A DNA stretch of 6,002 nucleotides from Acholeplasmatales bacterium (GTDB lineage Bacteria > Bacillota_I > Bacilli_A > Acholeplasmatales > Anaeroplasmataceae), in assembly GCA_017388605.1 (NCBI GenBank), contig JAFPIE010000039.1, positions 1 to 6,002 on the forward strand, given 5' to 3'. Below the pieces are notes generated by a model. The model had not been told where the DNA came from. It saw only the letters and a list, made by a program, of their open reading frames with translations, and made no database searches. This document shows, piece by piece, positions 1 to 5,886 of the stretch (position 1 is its first letter; every line of letters starts with the position of its first letter). The position numbers were made by a program, and so were the translations under genes.

Positions 1-478
1 AAATACCATAACGAGATGCCTCCTCCATAGGTACAATTTTAGCTGCGATAGTTAAATCTGCACCTGTGCGCTTATGCTGCTCAATAAGCTTAGAATAATC
101 CATCTTATAGATTTGGTCACCAGACATGATTAATACATATTTGGATGCATAACGCTTAACGAAATCCAAATTCTTTCTTACAGCATCTGCAGTTCCGTTA
201 TACCAAGAATTGTTTGGCTGAAGAAGTGTAACAAATGAATCTCTACGGTCTAAGTCCCATGGCTTTCCAACACCAATATGCTCATTTAAGGACAATGGTA
301 AATATTGTGTTAAAATACCAATCTGGAAAATTCCTGAATTTGTACAATTCGATAATGCGAAATCGATAATTCTGAATTTTCCTGCGAAGGGAACAGCTGG
401 CTTAGAACGCTTCTCTGATAGAATATCTAATCTAGAACCACGTCCACCAGCTAAAATTAATGCTAATGTTTCACTCAT
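1..478 (-). CDS. glgC: Glucose-1-phosphate adenylyltransferase (ADP-glucose pyrophosphorylase), N-terminal 159 residues, 3' end outside window
   Basis: The enzyme makes ADP-glucose and pyrophosphate from ATP and glucose-1-phosphate, the committed step of bacterial glycogen synthesis in the cytosol. The visible N-terminal part is a nucleotidyltransferase domain. It shows the nucleotide-binding loop LAGGRGSRL (residues 9-17), the [18 protein letters not shown] block (23-40) followed by LSNCTNSGI, the LTQY segment, WDLDR (74-78), WYNGTADAV (92-100) and the catalytic-Asp motif [10 protein letters not shown] (109-118). Asp111 corresponds to the catalytic Asp of E. coli GlgC; the next residue is Gln where His is most common. 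The start at 478 is set by AAAAGGAAG at 485-493 on this strand, about 6 nt upstream. The gene follows glgA by 15 nt and is surely cotranscribed with it. The presence of the KPAV block and catalytic Asp favours catalytic GlgC over the GlgD paralogue. The C-terminal beta-helix lies outside the window. Confidence 0.96.
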   Translation of the reverse strand, partial: MSETLALILAGGRGSRLDILSEKRSKPAVPFAGKFRIIDFALSNCTNSGIFQIGILTQYLPLSLNEHIGVGKPWDLDRRDSFVTLLQPNNSWYNGTADAVRKNLDFVKRYASKYVLIMSGDQIYKMDYSKLIEQHKRTGADLTIAAKIVPMEEASRYGI

Positions 479-493
479 AATAAACTTCCTTTT

Positions 494-1912
494 CTATTGT
501 TGTAATTTACGATATAAATCAATATATACTAAAGCTGATGCATTCCAGCTAAAGTCCATTTCCATAGCTTGCTTAATAAGCTTTTTCCAATCATCCTTGT
601 GATTGTTATAGGTATCAATGGCTAGATACATAACATCCTTTAGAGAATTAGAATCATAATTGGTGAAGGAGAATCCTGTACCTGAACCATTAAAATGGTT
701 ATAAGGCATAACAGTATCCTTAAGTCCACCAGTCTCTCTAACGAGTGGTAATGTACCATAGCGCATCGCAATCATCTGTCCAAGTCCACATGGCTCAAAC
801 TTAGATGGCATTAGGAATATATCAGATCCTGCATAAATCTTTTGTGCTACTCGATCGGAATAACCAATATAGCACTTAAAGCGATTTGGATATCTTGCCT
901 CTAGGGAGCGGAAGTAATCCTCATAATTTCTTTCACCACTACCCATTAAAATGAATTTCGCATTCGAGTTTACGATAACATCATCTAAAATAGGCATTAG
1001 TAAATCGATTCCCTTTTGATCAACCAACCTTGAGACCATACCAAATAGTGGTACATCCTCCTTATTGTCTAGACCAAATTCCTCAAGCAATGCTTTTTTA
1101 TTACCCTTTTTACCGGAAACAAAGGTAGAAGCAGAATATTTCTTATAAATGTATTTATCTGTTTCAGGATTATATCTTACTGTATCAATACCATTTAGTA
1201 TGCCGTGGAAATCGAAATAACGAAGTCCTAATACATTATTCATGTTATAGCCATAATAATCTGTAAGTACCTCATTTTTATAGGTAGGAGATACTGTTGT
1301 AATAATATCAGATTCCATTATCGCTGTTTTCATGAAATTAATGCATCCACCAAATTCAATAGAATTGGAATATGGCATATATAAAATGGACATCATATCC
1401 ATTGGGAATATTCCTTGATATTGAATATTATGAATACTATAAACTGTACGAATTCGGTTATATACATTATAGGAATAATAATTTTTCTTTAAAATGTATG
1501 GAATAAGTCCAGTTTGCCAATCGTTACAGTGAATGATATCTGGGAAGAAATCAACAACTCTCAATGCCTCAAGTACAGCAAAATCAAAGAACGCAAATCT
1601 TTCTCCATCATCACCATAACCATATAATCTTTCCCTCGAGAAGTATTTGTCGGAATCAACAAAGTAATAATCGATATCATCCTTTATTGCATGGAATATT
1701 CCAGCATATTCAGGGGATGAGCCCATTCTTACATAATTGTATCCCTTGTAGTAGGCAATATTTTGATCCTTAATGGATTTGTAATATGGCATGATTACTC
1801 GAACATCAACACCATTTTTCTTTAATGCCTTAGGTAGTGCACCAATTACGTCTGCAAGACCACCAGTCTTTGCGAATGGAGCACCTTCACTTGCAACAAG
1901 CAAAACTTTCAT
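494..1912 (-). CDS. glgA: Glycogen synthase, ADP-glucose type (GT5), 472 aa, complete
   Basis: Transfers glucose from ADP-glucose to the non-reducing end of a growing alpha-1,4-glucan. It is a two-domain GT-B enzyme of normal family length (about 470-480 aa). The N-terminal starch-synthase catalytic domain carries the ADP-glucose binding motif KTGGL (residues 15-19), HCNDWQTGLIP (128-138), HNIQYQG (161-167) and GILNGID (237-243). The C-terminal domain carries SRLVDQKGIDLL (294-305), where Arg295 and Lys300 match the E. coli substrate-binding Arg/Lys pair. It also has PSKFEPCGLGQ (369-379), whose Glu373 and Cys375 match the E. coli active-site Glu377/Cys379, and GTLPLVRETGGL (386-397). The start at 1912 follows AAGAGGTG (1918-1925) by 5 nt. 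It is the first gene of the leftward operon with glgC directly downstream. No branching enzyme, phosphorylase or glgD is visible; they may lie further left. Confidence 0.98.
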   Translation of the reverse strand: MKVLLVASEGAPFAKTGGLADVIGALPKALKKNGVDVRVIMPYYKSIKDQNIAYYKGYNYVRMGSSPEYAGIFHAIKDDIDYYFVDSDKYFSRERLYGYGDDGERFAFFDFAVLEALRVVDFFPDIIHCNDWQTGLIPYILKKNYYSYNVYNRIRTVYSIHNIQYQGIFPMDMMSILYMPYSNSIEFGGCINFMKTAIMESDIITTVSPTYKNEVLTDYYGYNMNNVLGLRYFDFHGILNGIDTVRYNPETDKYIYKKYSASTFVSGKKGNKKALLEEFGLDNKEDVPLFGMVSRLVDQKGIDLLMPILDDVIVNSNAKFILMGSGERNYEDYFRSLEARYPNRFKCYIGYSDRVAQKIYAGSDIFLMPSKFEPCGLGQMIAMRYGTLPLVRETGGLKDTVMPYNHFNGSGTGFSFTNYDSNSLKDVMYLAIDTYNNHKDDWKKLIKQAMEMDFSWNASALVYIDLYRKLQQ

Positions 1913-1917
1913 CGTGG

Positions 1918-1925
1918 CACCTCTT
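1918..1925 (-). promoter_or_regulatory. Ribosome binding site of glgA
   Basis: Minus-strand AAGAGGTG ends 5 nt before the ATG at 1912. It supports that start, which also gives the canonical N-terminus MKVLLVASEGAPFAKTGGL expected of GlgA. Confidence 0.75.
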
Positions 1926-1954
1926 TCCTAAGATATTACATATCTTCACTTTTA

Positions 1955-1983
1955 ATTATAGTCTTACTTTCGATGCCATTCAA
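1955..1983 (-). promoter_or_regulatory. Sigma-A type promoter for glgA-glgC
   Basis: On the minus strand, TTGAAT (1983-1978) and a perfect TATAAT (1960-1955) are separated by 17 bp. Transcription would begin near 1948, giving a leader of about 36 nt that contains the glgA ribosome binding site. The DNA directly upstream (1984-2030) is very A/T-rich with short A- and T-tracts, suitable for an UP element or intrinsic bend. Motif match only. Confidence 0.8.
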
Positions 1984-1993
1984 GATAAATTTA

Positions 1994-2045
1994 CGAAAAA
2001 ATTAAACAAAAATTATTTATATTTTTTCGAAAATGTAGCGAAAAT
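1994..2045. repeat. CGAAAA-containing inverted and direct repeats upstream of the glgA promoter
   Basis: CGAAAAAA (1994-2001) and TTTTTTCG (2022-2029) form 8-bp inverted arms 20 bp apart. CGAAAAT recurs at 2028-2034 and 2039-2045, 11 bp apart. The cluster lies just upstream of the glgA -35 element and about 50 bp from the rightward -35, so it could be an operator or a bend. In DNA this AT-rich, short A-runs also recur by chance. Confidence 0.3.
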
Positions 2046-2094
2046 ATCATTTTTGTTGTGGACTGAATTGATATATAAAAATTAGATTTTTCTA

Positions 2095-2123
2095 TTGCTT
2101 AAAATGCTTGAATTTGATATAAT
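2095..2123 (+). promoter_or_regulatory. Extended -10 promoter for the membrane protein gene, possibly also argS
   Basis: TTGCTT (2095-2100), a 17-bp spacer, then TATAAT (2118-2123) preceded by TGA, i.e. an extended -10 TGnTATAAT. Transcription would start near 2130, leaving a leader of about 50 nt with AAGGAG. The start is divergent from the glgA promoter, about 180 bp away. Motif match only. Confidence 0.8.
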
Positions 2124-2165
2124 GATATGGCATAATGTTTAATTGTGAATAGAATATATTCTATT

Positions 2166-2171
2166 AAGGAG
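2166..2171 (+). promoter_or_regulatory. Ribosome binding site that fixes the start at 2181
   Basis: AAGGAG lies 9 nt upstream of ATG 2181. An in-frame GTG at 2145 lies only about 15 nt after the predicted transcript start and has no such site, so 2181 is the start. Confidence 0.8.
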
Positions 2172-2180
2172 TTTATATAT

Positions 2181-2819
2181 ATGGCATCAAAGAGTAAAAG
2201 AAATAAGGTAAAATTTAAATGGACTAAGGAATTAGGCTTCCTAATTGGAGCAATTGCACTTATTGGTGCGGTAACCCTAACCTTAGCTTTAGTAAGACAA
2301 TTTTCAGGTAGAGATATAAAGAGAGTAAATGAAGCAATTGAACAATTCAATGCATCTGAATCTCAAACTGTATACACTATTGATACAGAAAAGAATGTAT
2401 TTAAGATGACAAATCATTCAAGCTTAGTATCCCAAAAGAACAGCTCAGATTATACCTATGTATGGTATGGTACTTATACATCTGCAGATTTCTTAAGATA
2501 TTTATATACCATTAATGAAACTGCTGAATCCTACAAGGTAGATACAGTATATTTATACATTGCTGATTATGTTCAATCTGCAATCGATAATAACACAAAG
2601 GATACAGAAGAATATAAGACAACCCTAAAGGCTATGGAGGATGAGCTAAATCAAGGCCGTACAGATGCGGCTGCAATTGACCTAGAGAATTATGCTGCAT
2701 TATTCGTATTTAAGGATGGTAAGCTAGTTTACAATTCTCAAGTAGCTAGTGAATCTTCTGAATACAATTGGGAGATTCAATTTGCAAAAGCATTTAGCTA
2801 TGCACAATTAGGTGAATAA
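2181..2819 (+). CDS. Membrane-anchored, cysteine-free protein, probably a degenerate thioredoxin-like domain (212 aa)
   Basis: The gene is not assigned to a named family. What is seen: a basic N-terminus (8 Lys/Arg in the first 16 residues), one hydrophobic segment (about 18-38) without a lipobox or clear cleavage site, then a polar region of about 170 residues. This fits an N-in anchor with the body outside the membrane. The body has the order of elements of a thioredoxin fold: beta strand plus WYGTYTSADFLRYL (95-108) where W-x-x-C-x-x-C would sit, helix, YKVDTVYLYIAD (118-129) like the second strand, a helical insert, and LFVFKDGKLVY (173-183) like the fold's terminal hairpin. There is no cysteine anywhere and no obvious cis-proline, so redox catalysis is excluded; a binding or chaperone-like role is possible. 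The fold is inference; membrane anchoring is well supported. It is read toward argS, 51 nt downstream, with a terminator between. Confidence 0.85.
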   Translation: MASKSKRNKVKFKWTKELGFLIGAIALIGAVTLTLALVRQFSGRDIKRVNEAIEQFNASESQTVYTIDTEKNVFKMTNHSSLVSQKNSSDYTYVWYGTYTSADFLRYLYTINETAESYKVDTVYLYIADYVQSAIDNNTKDTEEYKTTLKAMEDELNQGRTDAAAIDLENYAALFVFKDGKLVYNSQVASESSEYNWEIQFAKAFSYAQLGE

Positions 2820-2826
2820 TAAACTT

Positions 2827-2855
2827 GGCTGAGGAAAACCTCAGCCTTACTTTTT
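2827..2855 (+). terminator. Intrinsic terminator or attenuator between the membrane protein gene and argS
   Basis: A perfect 8-bp stem GGCTGAGG (2827-2834) / CCTCAGCC (2839-2846) with an AAAA loop is followed by TTAC and five T. The T-run is interrupted, so termination may be partial. The T-run ends directly against the argS ribosome binding site, and no good promoter is seen between hairpin and gene. Confidence 0.75.
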
Positions 2856-2862
2856 AAAGGAG
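2856..2862 (+). promoter_or_regulatory. Ribosome binding site of argS
   Basis: AAAGGAG lies 8 nt before ATG 2871 and abuts the T-run of the preceding terminator. Termination and argS translation initiation therefore sit on adjoining bases. Confidence 0.85.
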
Positions 2863-2870
2863 AATAGGAC

Positions 2871-4574
2871 ATGATTGAACAAATTAAATTATCCATTAAA
2901 GAAAAGCTTGAAGCTTATTATAAAGAAAAATATAATTTCGAATTAGCTATCGTAGTAGAAAGCCCAAAGAAGGCAGAAATGGGAGATATTTCCATTCCTA
3001 TGTTTACGGTTGTTAAGGCACTAAGAAAGCCAATGCCTGAAATTGTAAATGAAGCAATAGAGGAAATTAAATCCTTTGATTTACCTATCAATTCTATTTC
3101 TAATGCCGGTGCATTTATTAATTTATTTGTGGATAAGGCAAAGCTTTCTGCAAAAATTATTAAGGATTGTGTAACCCTTGAGTCTGAATTTGGTAAAAGT
3201 AATCTTGGTGAAGGTAAAACTGTAGTACTAGATTATTCCTCACCAAATATTGCAAAATCCTTCTCTGTAGGTCACCTAAGAAGTACTATGATAGGTAATT
3301 CCTTAAAATTAATTTTACAGAAGTGTGGATATCATACCGTTGCCATCAATTATTTAGGTGACTGGGGTACACAGTTTGGTAAAATGATTGTTGCAATCGA
3401 AAAATGGGGCGACATTGAGGTTATTAAAAAGGACCCAATCAATGAGCTTGCAAGCCTTTATGTAAGAGTAAATAATGAAGAAAAGGATCACCCTGAAATT
3501 GCTGAAGAGGCAAGAGAGGCCTTCCGTAAGATTGAGCTTGGAGAGCCTAAATATGTTGAAATGTGGAAATGGATTAGAGAAGAATCCTTAAAGGAATCTG
3601 AACAAATCTATGATTTACTTGGCGTATCCTTTGATTCCTATAATGGTGAGGCCTTCTATAATGATAAGATGGATCCTGTTGTAAATGAGCTTGAGGAAAA
3701 GGGCATCCTAGAAGAAGACCAAGGCGCGATGGTTGTAAGATTATCCGATGATATTCCACCTGCATTAATTAAAAGAAGTGATGGTGGTACATTATATATC
3801 ACAAGAGATTTAGCTGCAGTATTCTATAGGAAAAAGGAATATAATTTTGAAAAAGCATTCTATGTTGTAGGTGGAGAACAAAAGCTTCATTTTAATCAGC
3901 TTAAGGGTGTATTAACAAAGATGGGCTATAAGGATTTAGCAGATTCTATCATCCATGTTAATTTCGGTATGGTATTAAAGGATGGTAAGAAGATGTCTAC
4001 AAGAAAGGGTAATGTAGTTAAGCTATATGATATCCTTATGCAGGCAATTGATGCAGCCTATAAGCAAATCGAAGAAAAGAATCCAAATATGGAAAATAAG
4101 AAGGAGATAGCAGTTAAGGTAGGCTGTGGTGCAGTTGTATTTAATGATTTAAAGAACTTCCGTGCCCTAGATTATGAATTCGATATTAACGCAATGGTAA
4201 AATTTGAAGGTCAAACAGGACCATATTTACAATATACCGGTGTAAGAATTGCATCTATCCTAAGAGATAAGGAATTCGATATCAATAATATTGATCAAAA
4301 TCTATTTGAAAAGCCTCATTACTTTGAGATTGTAAAACAGATTTCATCCTTCCGTATGACTGTTGAAAAAGCAGTAGAGGAGGCATCTCCATCTGTTGTT
4401 GCAAAATATTTATTATCCTTAGCATCAAGCTTTAATAAATTCTATTCTCTAGAAAAGATTAATGCAGAGGATATCGTTGTAAGAAACACCAATTTCGCAC
4501 TTGCAAAATCCGTTCGTATTGTATTAAATGAAGGATTAAGATTACTCGGAATCAATTATCTTGAAGAAATGTAA
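2871..4574 (+). CDS. argS: Arginyl-tRNA synthetase (class I), 567 aa, complete
   Basis: Charges tRNA-Arg with arginine using ATP in the cytosol; essential for translation. The normal ArgRS domain order is present. The N-terminal tRNA D-loop recognition domain (about 1-95) includes AEMGDISIPMF. The Rossmann catalytic core has YSSPNIAKSFSVGHLRSTM (122-140), where SVGH (132-135) is the HIGH signature. Ser replaces the first His, a variant I recall from other Bacillota ArgRS. It continues with NYLGDWGTQFGKMI (150-163), SDGGTLYITRDLAA (293-306) and the KMSKS equivalent KMSTRKGNVV (364-373). The C-terminal anticodon-binding DALR domain begins at FEGQTGPYLQYTGVRI (435-450) and ends in LRLLGI. The length is typical. 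The gene ends in its own strong terminator. Codon use (many AAG, few ATA) differs from the LRR gene downstream. Confidence 0.98.
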   Translation: MIEQIKLSIKEKLEAYYKEKYNFELAIVVESPKKAEMGDISIPMFTVVKALRKPMPEIVNEAIEEIKSFDLPINSISNAGAFINLFVDKAKLSAKIIKDCVTLESEFGKSNLGEGKTVVLDYSSPNIAKSFSVGHLRSTMIGNSLKLILQKCGYHTVAINYLGDWGTQFGKMIVAIEKWGDIEVIKKDPINELASLYVRVNNEEKDHPEIAEEAREAFRKIELGEPKYVEMWKWIREESLKESEQIYDLLGVSFDSYNGEAFYNDKMDPVVNELEEKGILEEDQGAMVVRLSDDIPPALIKRSDGGTLYITRDLAAVFYRKKEYNFEKAFYVVGGEQKLHFNQLKGVLTKMGYKDLADSIIHVNFGMVLKDGKKMSTRKGNVVKLYDILMQAIDAAYKQIEEKNPNMENKKEIAVKVGCGAVVFNDLKNFRALDYEFDINAMVKFEGQTGPYLQYTGVRIASILRDKEFDINNIDQNLFEKPHYFEIVKQISSFRMTVEKAVEEASPSVVAKYLLSLASSFNKFYSLEKINAEDIVVRNTNFALAKSVRIVLNEGLRLLGINYLEEM

Positions 4575-4589
4575 TTCACTTAATGAATT

Positions 4590-4640
4590 AAAAAAGATGT
4601 TATGTTACCTAAAATGGTAATTACATAACATCTTTTTTTT
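4590..4640 (+). terminator. Intrinsic terminator of argS
   Basis: The 10-bp stem GATGTTATGT (4596-4605) / ACATAACATC (4623-4632) has an inner TACC/GGTA extension (4606-4609 / 4616-4619) and a 3-nt bulge. It is preceded by six A (4590-4595) and followed by eight T (4633-4640). The flanking A- and T-tracts mean it could also work leftward, as a backup for the convergent gene. Confidence 0.92.
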
Positions 4641-4643
4641 ATG

Positions 4644-4672
4644 AAATAAAAAAGTGATGCAAAACATCACTT
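4644..4672 (-). terminator. Intrinsic terminator for leftward transcription (LRR gene)
   Basis: The 8-bp stem AAGTGATG (4652-4659) / CATCACTT (4665-4672) has a 5-nt loop. On the minus strand it is followed by a T-run (4653-4648), then ATTTC; on the plus strand no T-run follows, so the orientation is leftward. It lies about 84 nt past the LRR stop codon and only 4 nt from the argS terminator. Confidence 0.85.
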
Positions 4673-4753
4673 GATAATCTTAGGTGTGTATGGTAAGTAT
4701 TGTTAATAAAATTCACCCTCCATAGCTTAAGCTGCGCCATCTAAGCCTATAAT
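4667..4753 (-). pseudogene. Possible decayed 3' end of an unidentified gene
   Basis: Read on the minus strand in a frame different from the LRR gene, these 29 codons give IIGLDGAA, stop, AMEGEFY, stop, QYLPYTPKIIK, stop. The peptide composition looks protein-like (Pro, Gly, Asp, Tyr, no homopolymers). Bases 4711-4740 reach about 50% G+C, against roughly 20-30% in nearby DNA. The final TGA (4669-4667) falls inside the terminator stem, as is common for a native gene end. This suggests the tail of an older gene whose body was replaced when the LRR gene arrived. I do not recognise the family; two internal stops and the short length make chance a real alternative. Confidence 0.3.
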
Positions 4754-4755
4754 TG

Positions 4756-5607
4756 TTAGTTAATACAAGATATTTTATTATTTATACAATAATCTTTTAC
4801 AAAGCTTGATTCACTTTCAATTGTTACATTTTCTACATCTAAAAATACATCCAAACCGATTTTATTAACACTTTTTGGAAGTGAAATTCTTTCTAGTGAT
4901 TTACATCCCATAAAGGCATTTTCTTTTATTTCTTTAATTCCTTCTTTAAAATCAATATTTAATAATCTTTCACAATATGCAAAGCATTGGAAAGGAATTA
5001 TTTTGATCTGATTTGTCTCAATGATAATTCTTTCCAAGCTATCACATTCATAAAATAGACATTTTCCTAATGATTTAATGTTTTTAGGAATAACAATTTC
5101 TTTTAATGAATTACAACCTTCAAAGGTTGCTTCATGTAAATTTATTTCATTTATAGTAGGAATATTTATTTTTATCAAATTAAAGCATTCAATAAACGCA
5201 AAAGCGCCAATATACTTTATATTTTGATTTAGCTTAATACTTTTTAAAAAACTACAATGAGCAAATGCATGAGCTGAAATATATCTAACTTGTGAAGGTG
5301 TATTAAACGAATTGACAATATCTCTTTCTGCAAGATATATAATTGTTTTTTTATTATTATATAAGCACTTTTTTTCAACAATAAAATTATCATTATCTAT
5401 TAATATTATTTCTCGAAGATTAATTGCATATTCAAATGCATCTAAATCAATTATTTCAACGGATTTTGGAATTATAATTTTTTCTACATCTCTAGTAATA
5501 TATATTTTTTTAATTCTTAATACTCCATTAGGTATTTCTATTATTTTTTCACCTTTAGATATGTTTGCATCATAAATAGTGTTATTTATTATTTTAAACT
5601 TAACCAT
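4756..5607 (-). CDS. BspA-type leucine-rich-repeat protein (LRR_5), 283 aa, no signal peptide
   Basis: The protein is built of about seven LRRs of the BspA/Treponema type, read I-x-x-I-x-x-x-A-F-x-x-C-x-x-L-x-x-I-x-(I/L)-P. Clear units begin near residues 107, 130, 152, 177, 201, 224 and 247, for example IKEIKENAFMGCKSLERISL (224-243). Cys recurs at 118, 141, 165, 188, 212 and 235, a 23/24-residue ladder at the family's conserved Cys position. The C-terminus (SSFVKDYCINNKISC) resembles the usual last cap of such proteins. The likely role is protein binding; the partner is unknown. There is no signal peptide, membrane segment or wall anchor, so it appears cytoplasmic or exported by an unseen route. 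Start: GGAG (5615-5618) lies 7 nt before ATG 5607 but only 1 nt before an in-frame ATG at 5613, so 5607 is preferred. The gene is AT-richer than argS and favours ATA and AAA, which suggests later acquisition. Confidence 0.9.
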   Translation of the reverse strand: MVKFKIINNTIYDANISKGEKIIEIPNGVLRIKKIYITRDVEKIIIPKSVEIIDLDAFEYAINLREIILIDNDNFIVEKKCLYNNKKTIIYLAERDIVNSFNTPSQVRYISAHAFAHCSFLKSIKLNQNIKYIGAFAFIECFNLIKINIPTINEINLHEATFEGCNSLKEIVIPKNIKSLGKCLFYECDSLERIIIETNQIKIIPFQCFAYCERLLNIDFKEGIKEIKENAFMGCKSLERISLPKSVNKIGLDVFLDVENVTIESESSFVKDYCINNKISCIN

Positions 5608-5614
5608 ATTCATT

Positions 5615-5618
5615 CTCC
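5615..5618 (-). promoter_or_regulatory. Ribosome binding site that decides the LRR gene start
   Basis: Minus-strand GGAG is 7 nt from ATG 5607 and 1 nt from ATG 5613. Only the former spacing suits initiation, which shortens the protein by two residues. Confidence 0.65.
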
Positions 5619-5661
5619 ATCATTTGTAATCATACTATATTTATATCGAATTCTTTAATCA

Positions 5662-5670
5662 ATTATAGCA
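5662..5670 (-). promoter_or_regulatory. Extended -10 promoter of the LRR gene
   Basis: Minus-strand TGCTATAAT (5670-5662) is a perfect extended -10. No good -35 is present: the expected place (about 5685-5690) reads TTTTAT and coincides with the T-run of the upstream terminator. Predicted leader is about 50 nt. Confidence 0.6.
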
Positions 5671-5682
5671 TATTATAAATAG

Positions 5683-5716
5683 AAATAAAAAGGCTTAATA
5701 CCTAACGTATTAAACC
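5683..5716 (-). terminator. Intrinsic terminator of the unidentified gene at the right edge
   Basis: On the minus strand GGTTTAATAC (5716-5707), loop GTTAG and GTATTAAGCC (5701-5692) form a 10-bp stem followed by TTTTTATTT. The one non-Watson-Crick position is a U-G wobble in leftward RNA but a C-A mismatch in rightward RNA, which fits function on the minus strand. Confidence 0.8.
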
Positions 5717-5756
5717 TATTCTACTATTCTGGAAACGTTACACAATTTTTATACAA

Positions 5757-5886
5757 TTGCATACCCTAAGCCTTGTAATCGTTAAAAAATTAAATATTTT
5801 GCATACCCCTATATCGGAATTTGAATACCCTAGAGGTATTTTGCATACCCCTATTTCTGAACGATAAATAGGAATTTGACTACATC
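5757..5886. repeat. Array of GCATACCC(C)TA repeats, about 20-22 bp phased
   Basis: The core (A/T)TTG(C/A)ATACCC(C)TA has its G at 5759, 5801, 5823 and 5843 on the plus strand, with spacings of 42, 22 and 20 bp. The 16-mer TTTTGCATACCCCTAT is exact at 5797-5812 and 5839-5854. An inverted copy, TAGAGGTAT (5831-5839), makes near-palindromes with its neighbours. GGAATTTGA occurs at 5816-5824 and 5871-5879, and GTAATCGTT at 5775-5783 and 5890-5898. All of this lies in the 3' untranslated stretch between the right-edge gene and its terminator. The layout resembles multi-repeat ends of IS21-like elements or a cluster of protein binding sites; neither is proven. Confidence 0.75.

Noticed and set aside
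1564..1773. Plus-strand open frame within glgA
   Set aside because: Antisense shadow of glgA; His/Gln/Arg-rich low-complexity translation, no promoter or ribosome binding site.
1837..2085. Plus-strand open frame from glgA into the intergenic region
   Set aside because: Overlaps the glgA start and promoter, with a translation typical of out-of-frame reading; no ribosome binding site.
2077..2091. AAAAAT-TAG-ATTTTT inverted repeat
   Set aside because: Six A/T pairs with a 3-nt loop in very AT-rich DNA; expected by chance.
2145..2180. GTG at 2145 as an earlier start for the membrane protein
   Set aside because: It lies almost at the predicted transcript start, has no Shine-Dalgarno, and AAGGAG at 2166-2171 is well placed for ATG 2181.
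2099..2350. Minus-strand open frame opposite the start of the membrane protein gene
   Set aside because: Antisense shadow of the transmembrane-coding part; the supported gene on the plus strand has promoter and ribosome binding site.
3574..3765. Minus-strand open frame within argS
   Set aside because: Antisense shadow of a certain gene.
4724..4733. 10-bp palindrome AGCTTAAGCT
   Set aside because: Short, single, and not positioned at a promoter; no support as an operator.
4639..4740. Minus-strand 33-codon small gene starting at ATG 4740
   Set aside because: No ribosome binding site, and it would read through the terminator hairpin and into the neighbouring T-run.
5312..5575. Plus-strand open frame within the LRR gene
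   Set aside because: Antisense of the repeat-coding sequence; hydrophobicity arises from complementing Lys/Asn/Ile-rich codons.
5797..5854. CRISPR array
   Set aside because: Only two exact 16-bp copies with a 26-bp interval, degenerate further copies at shorter spacing, no array regularity.
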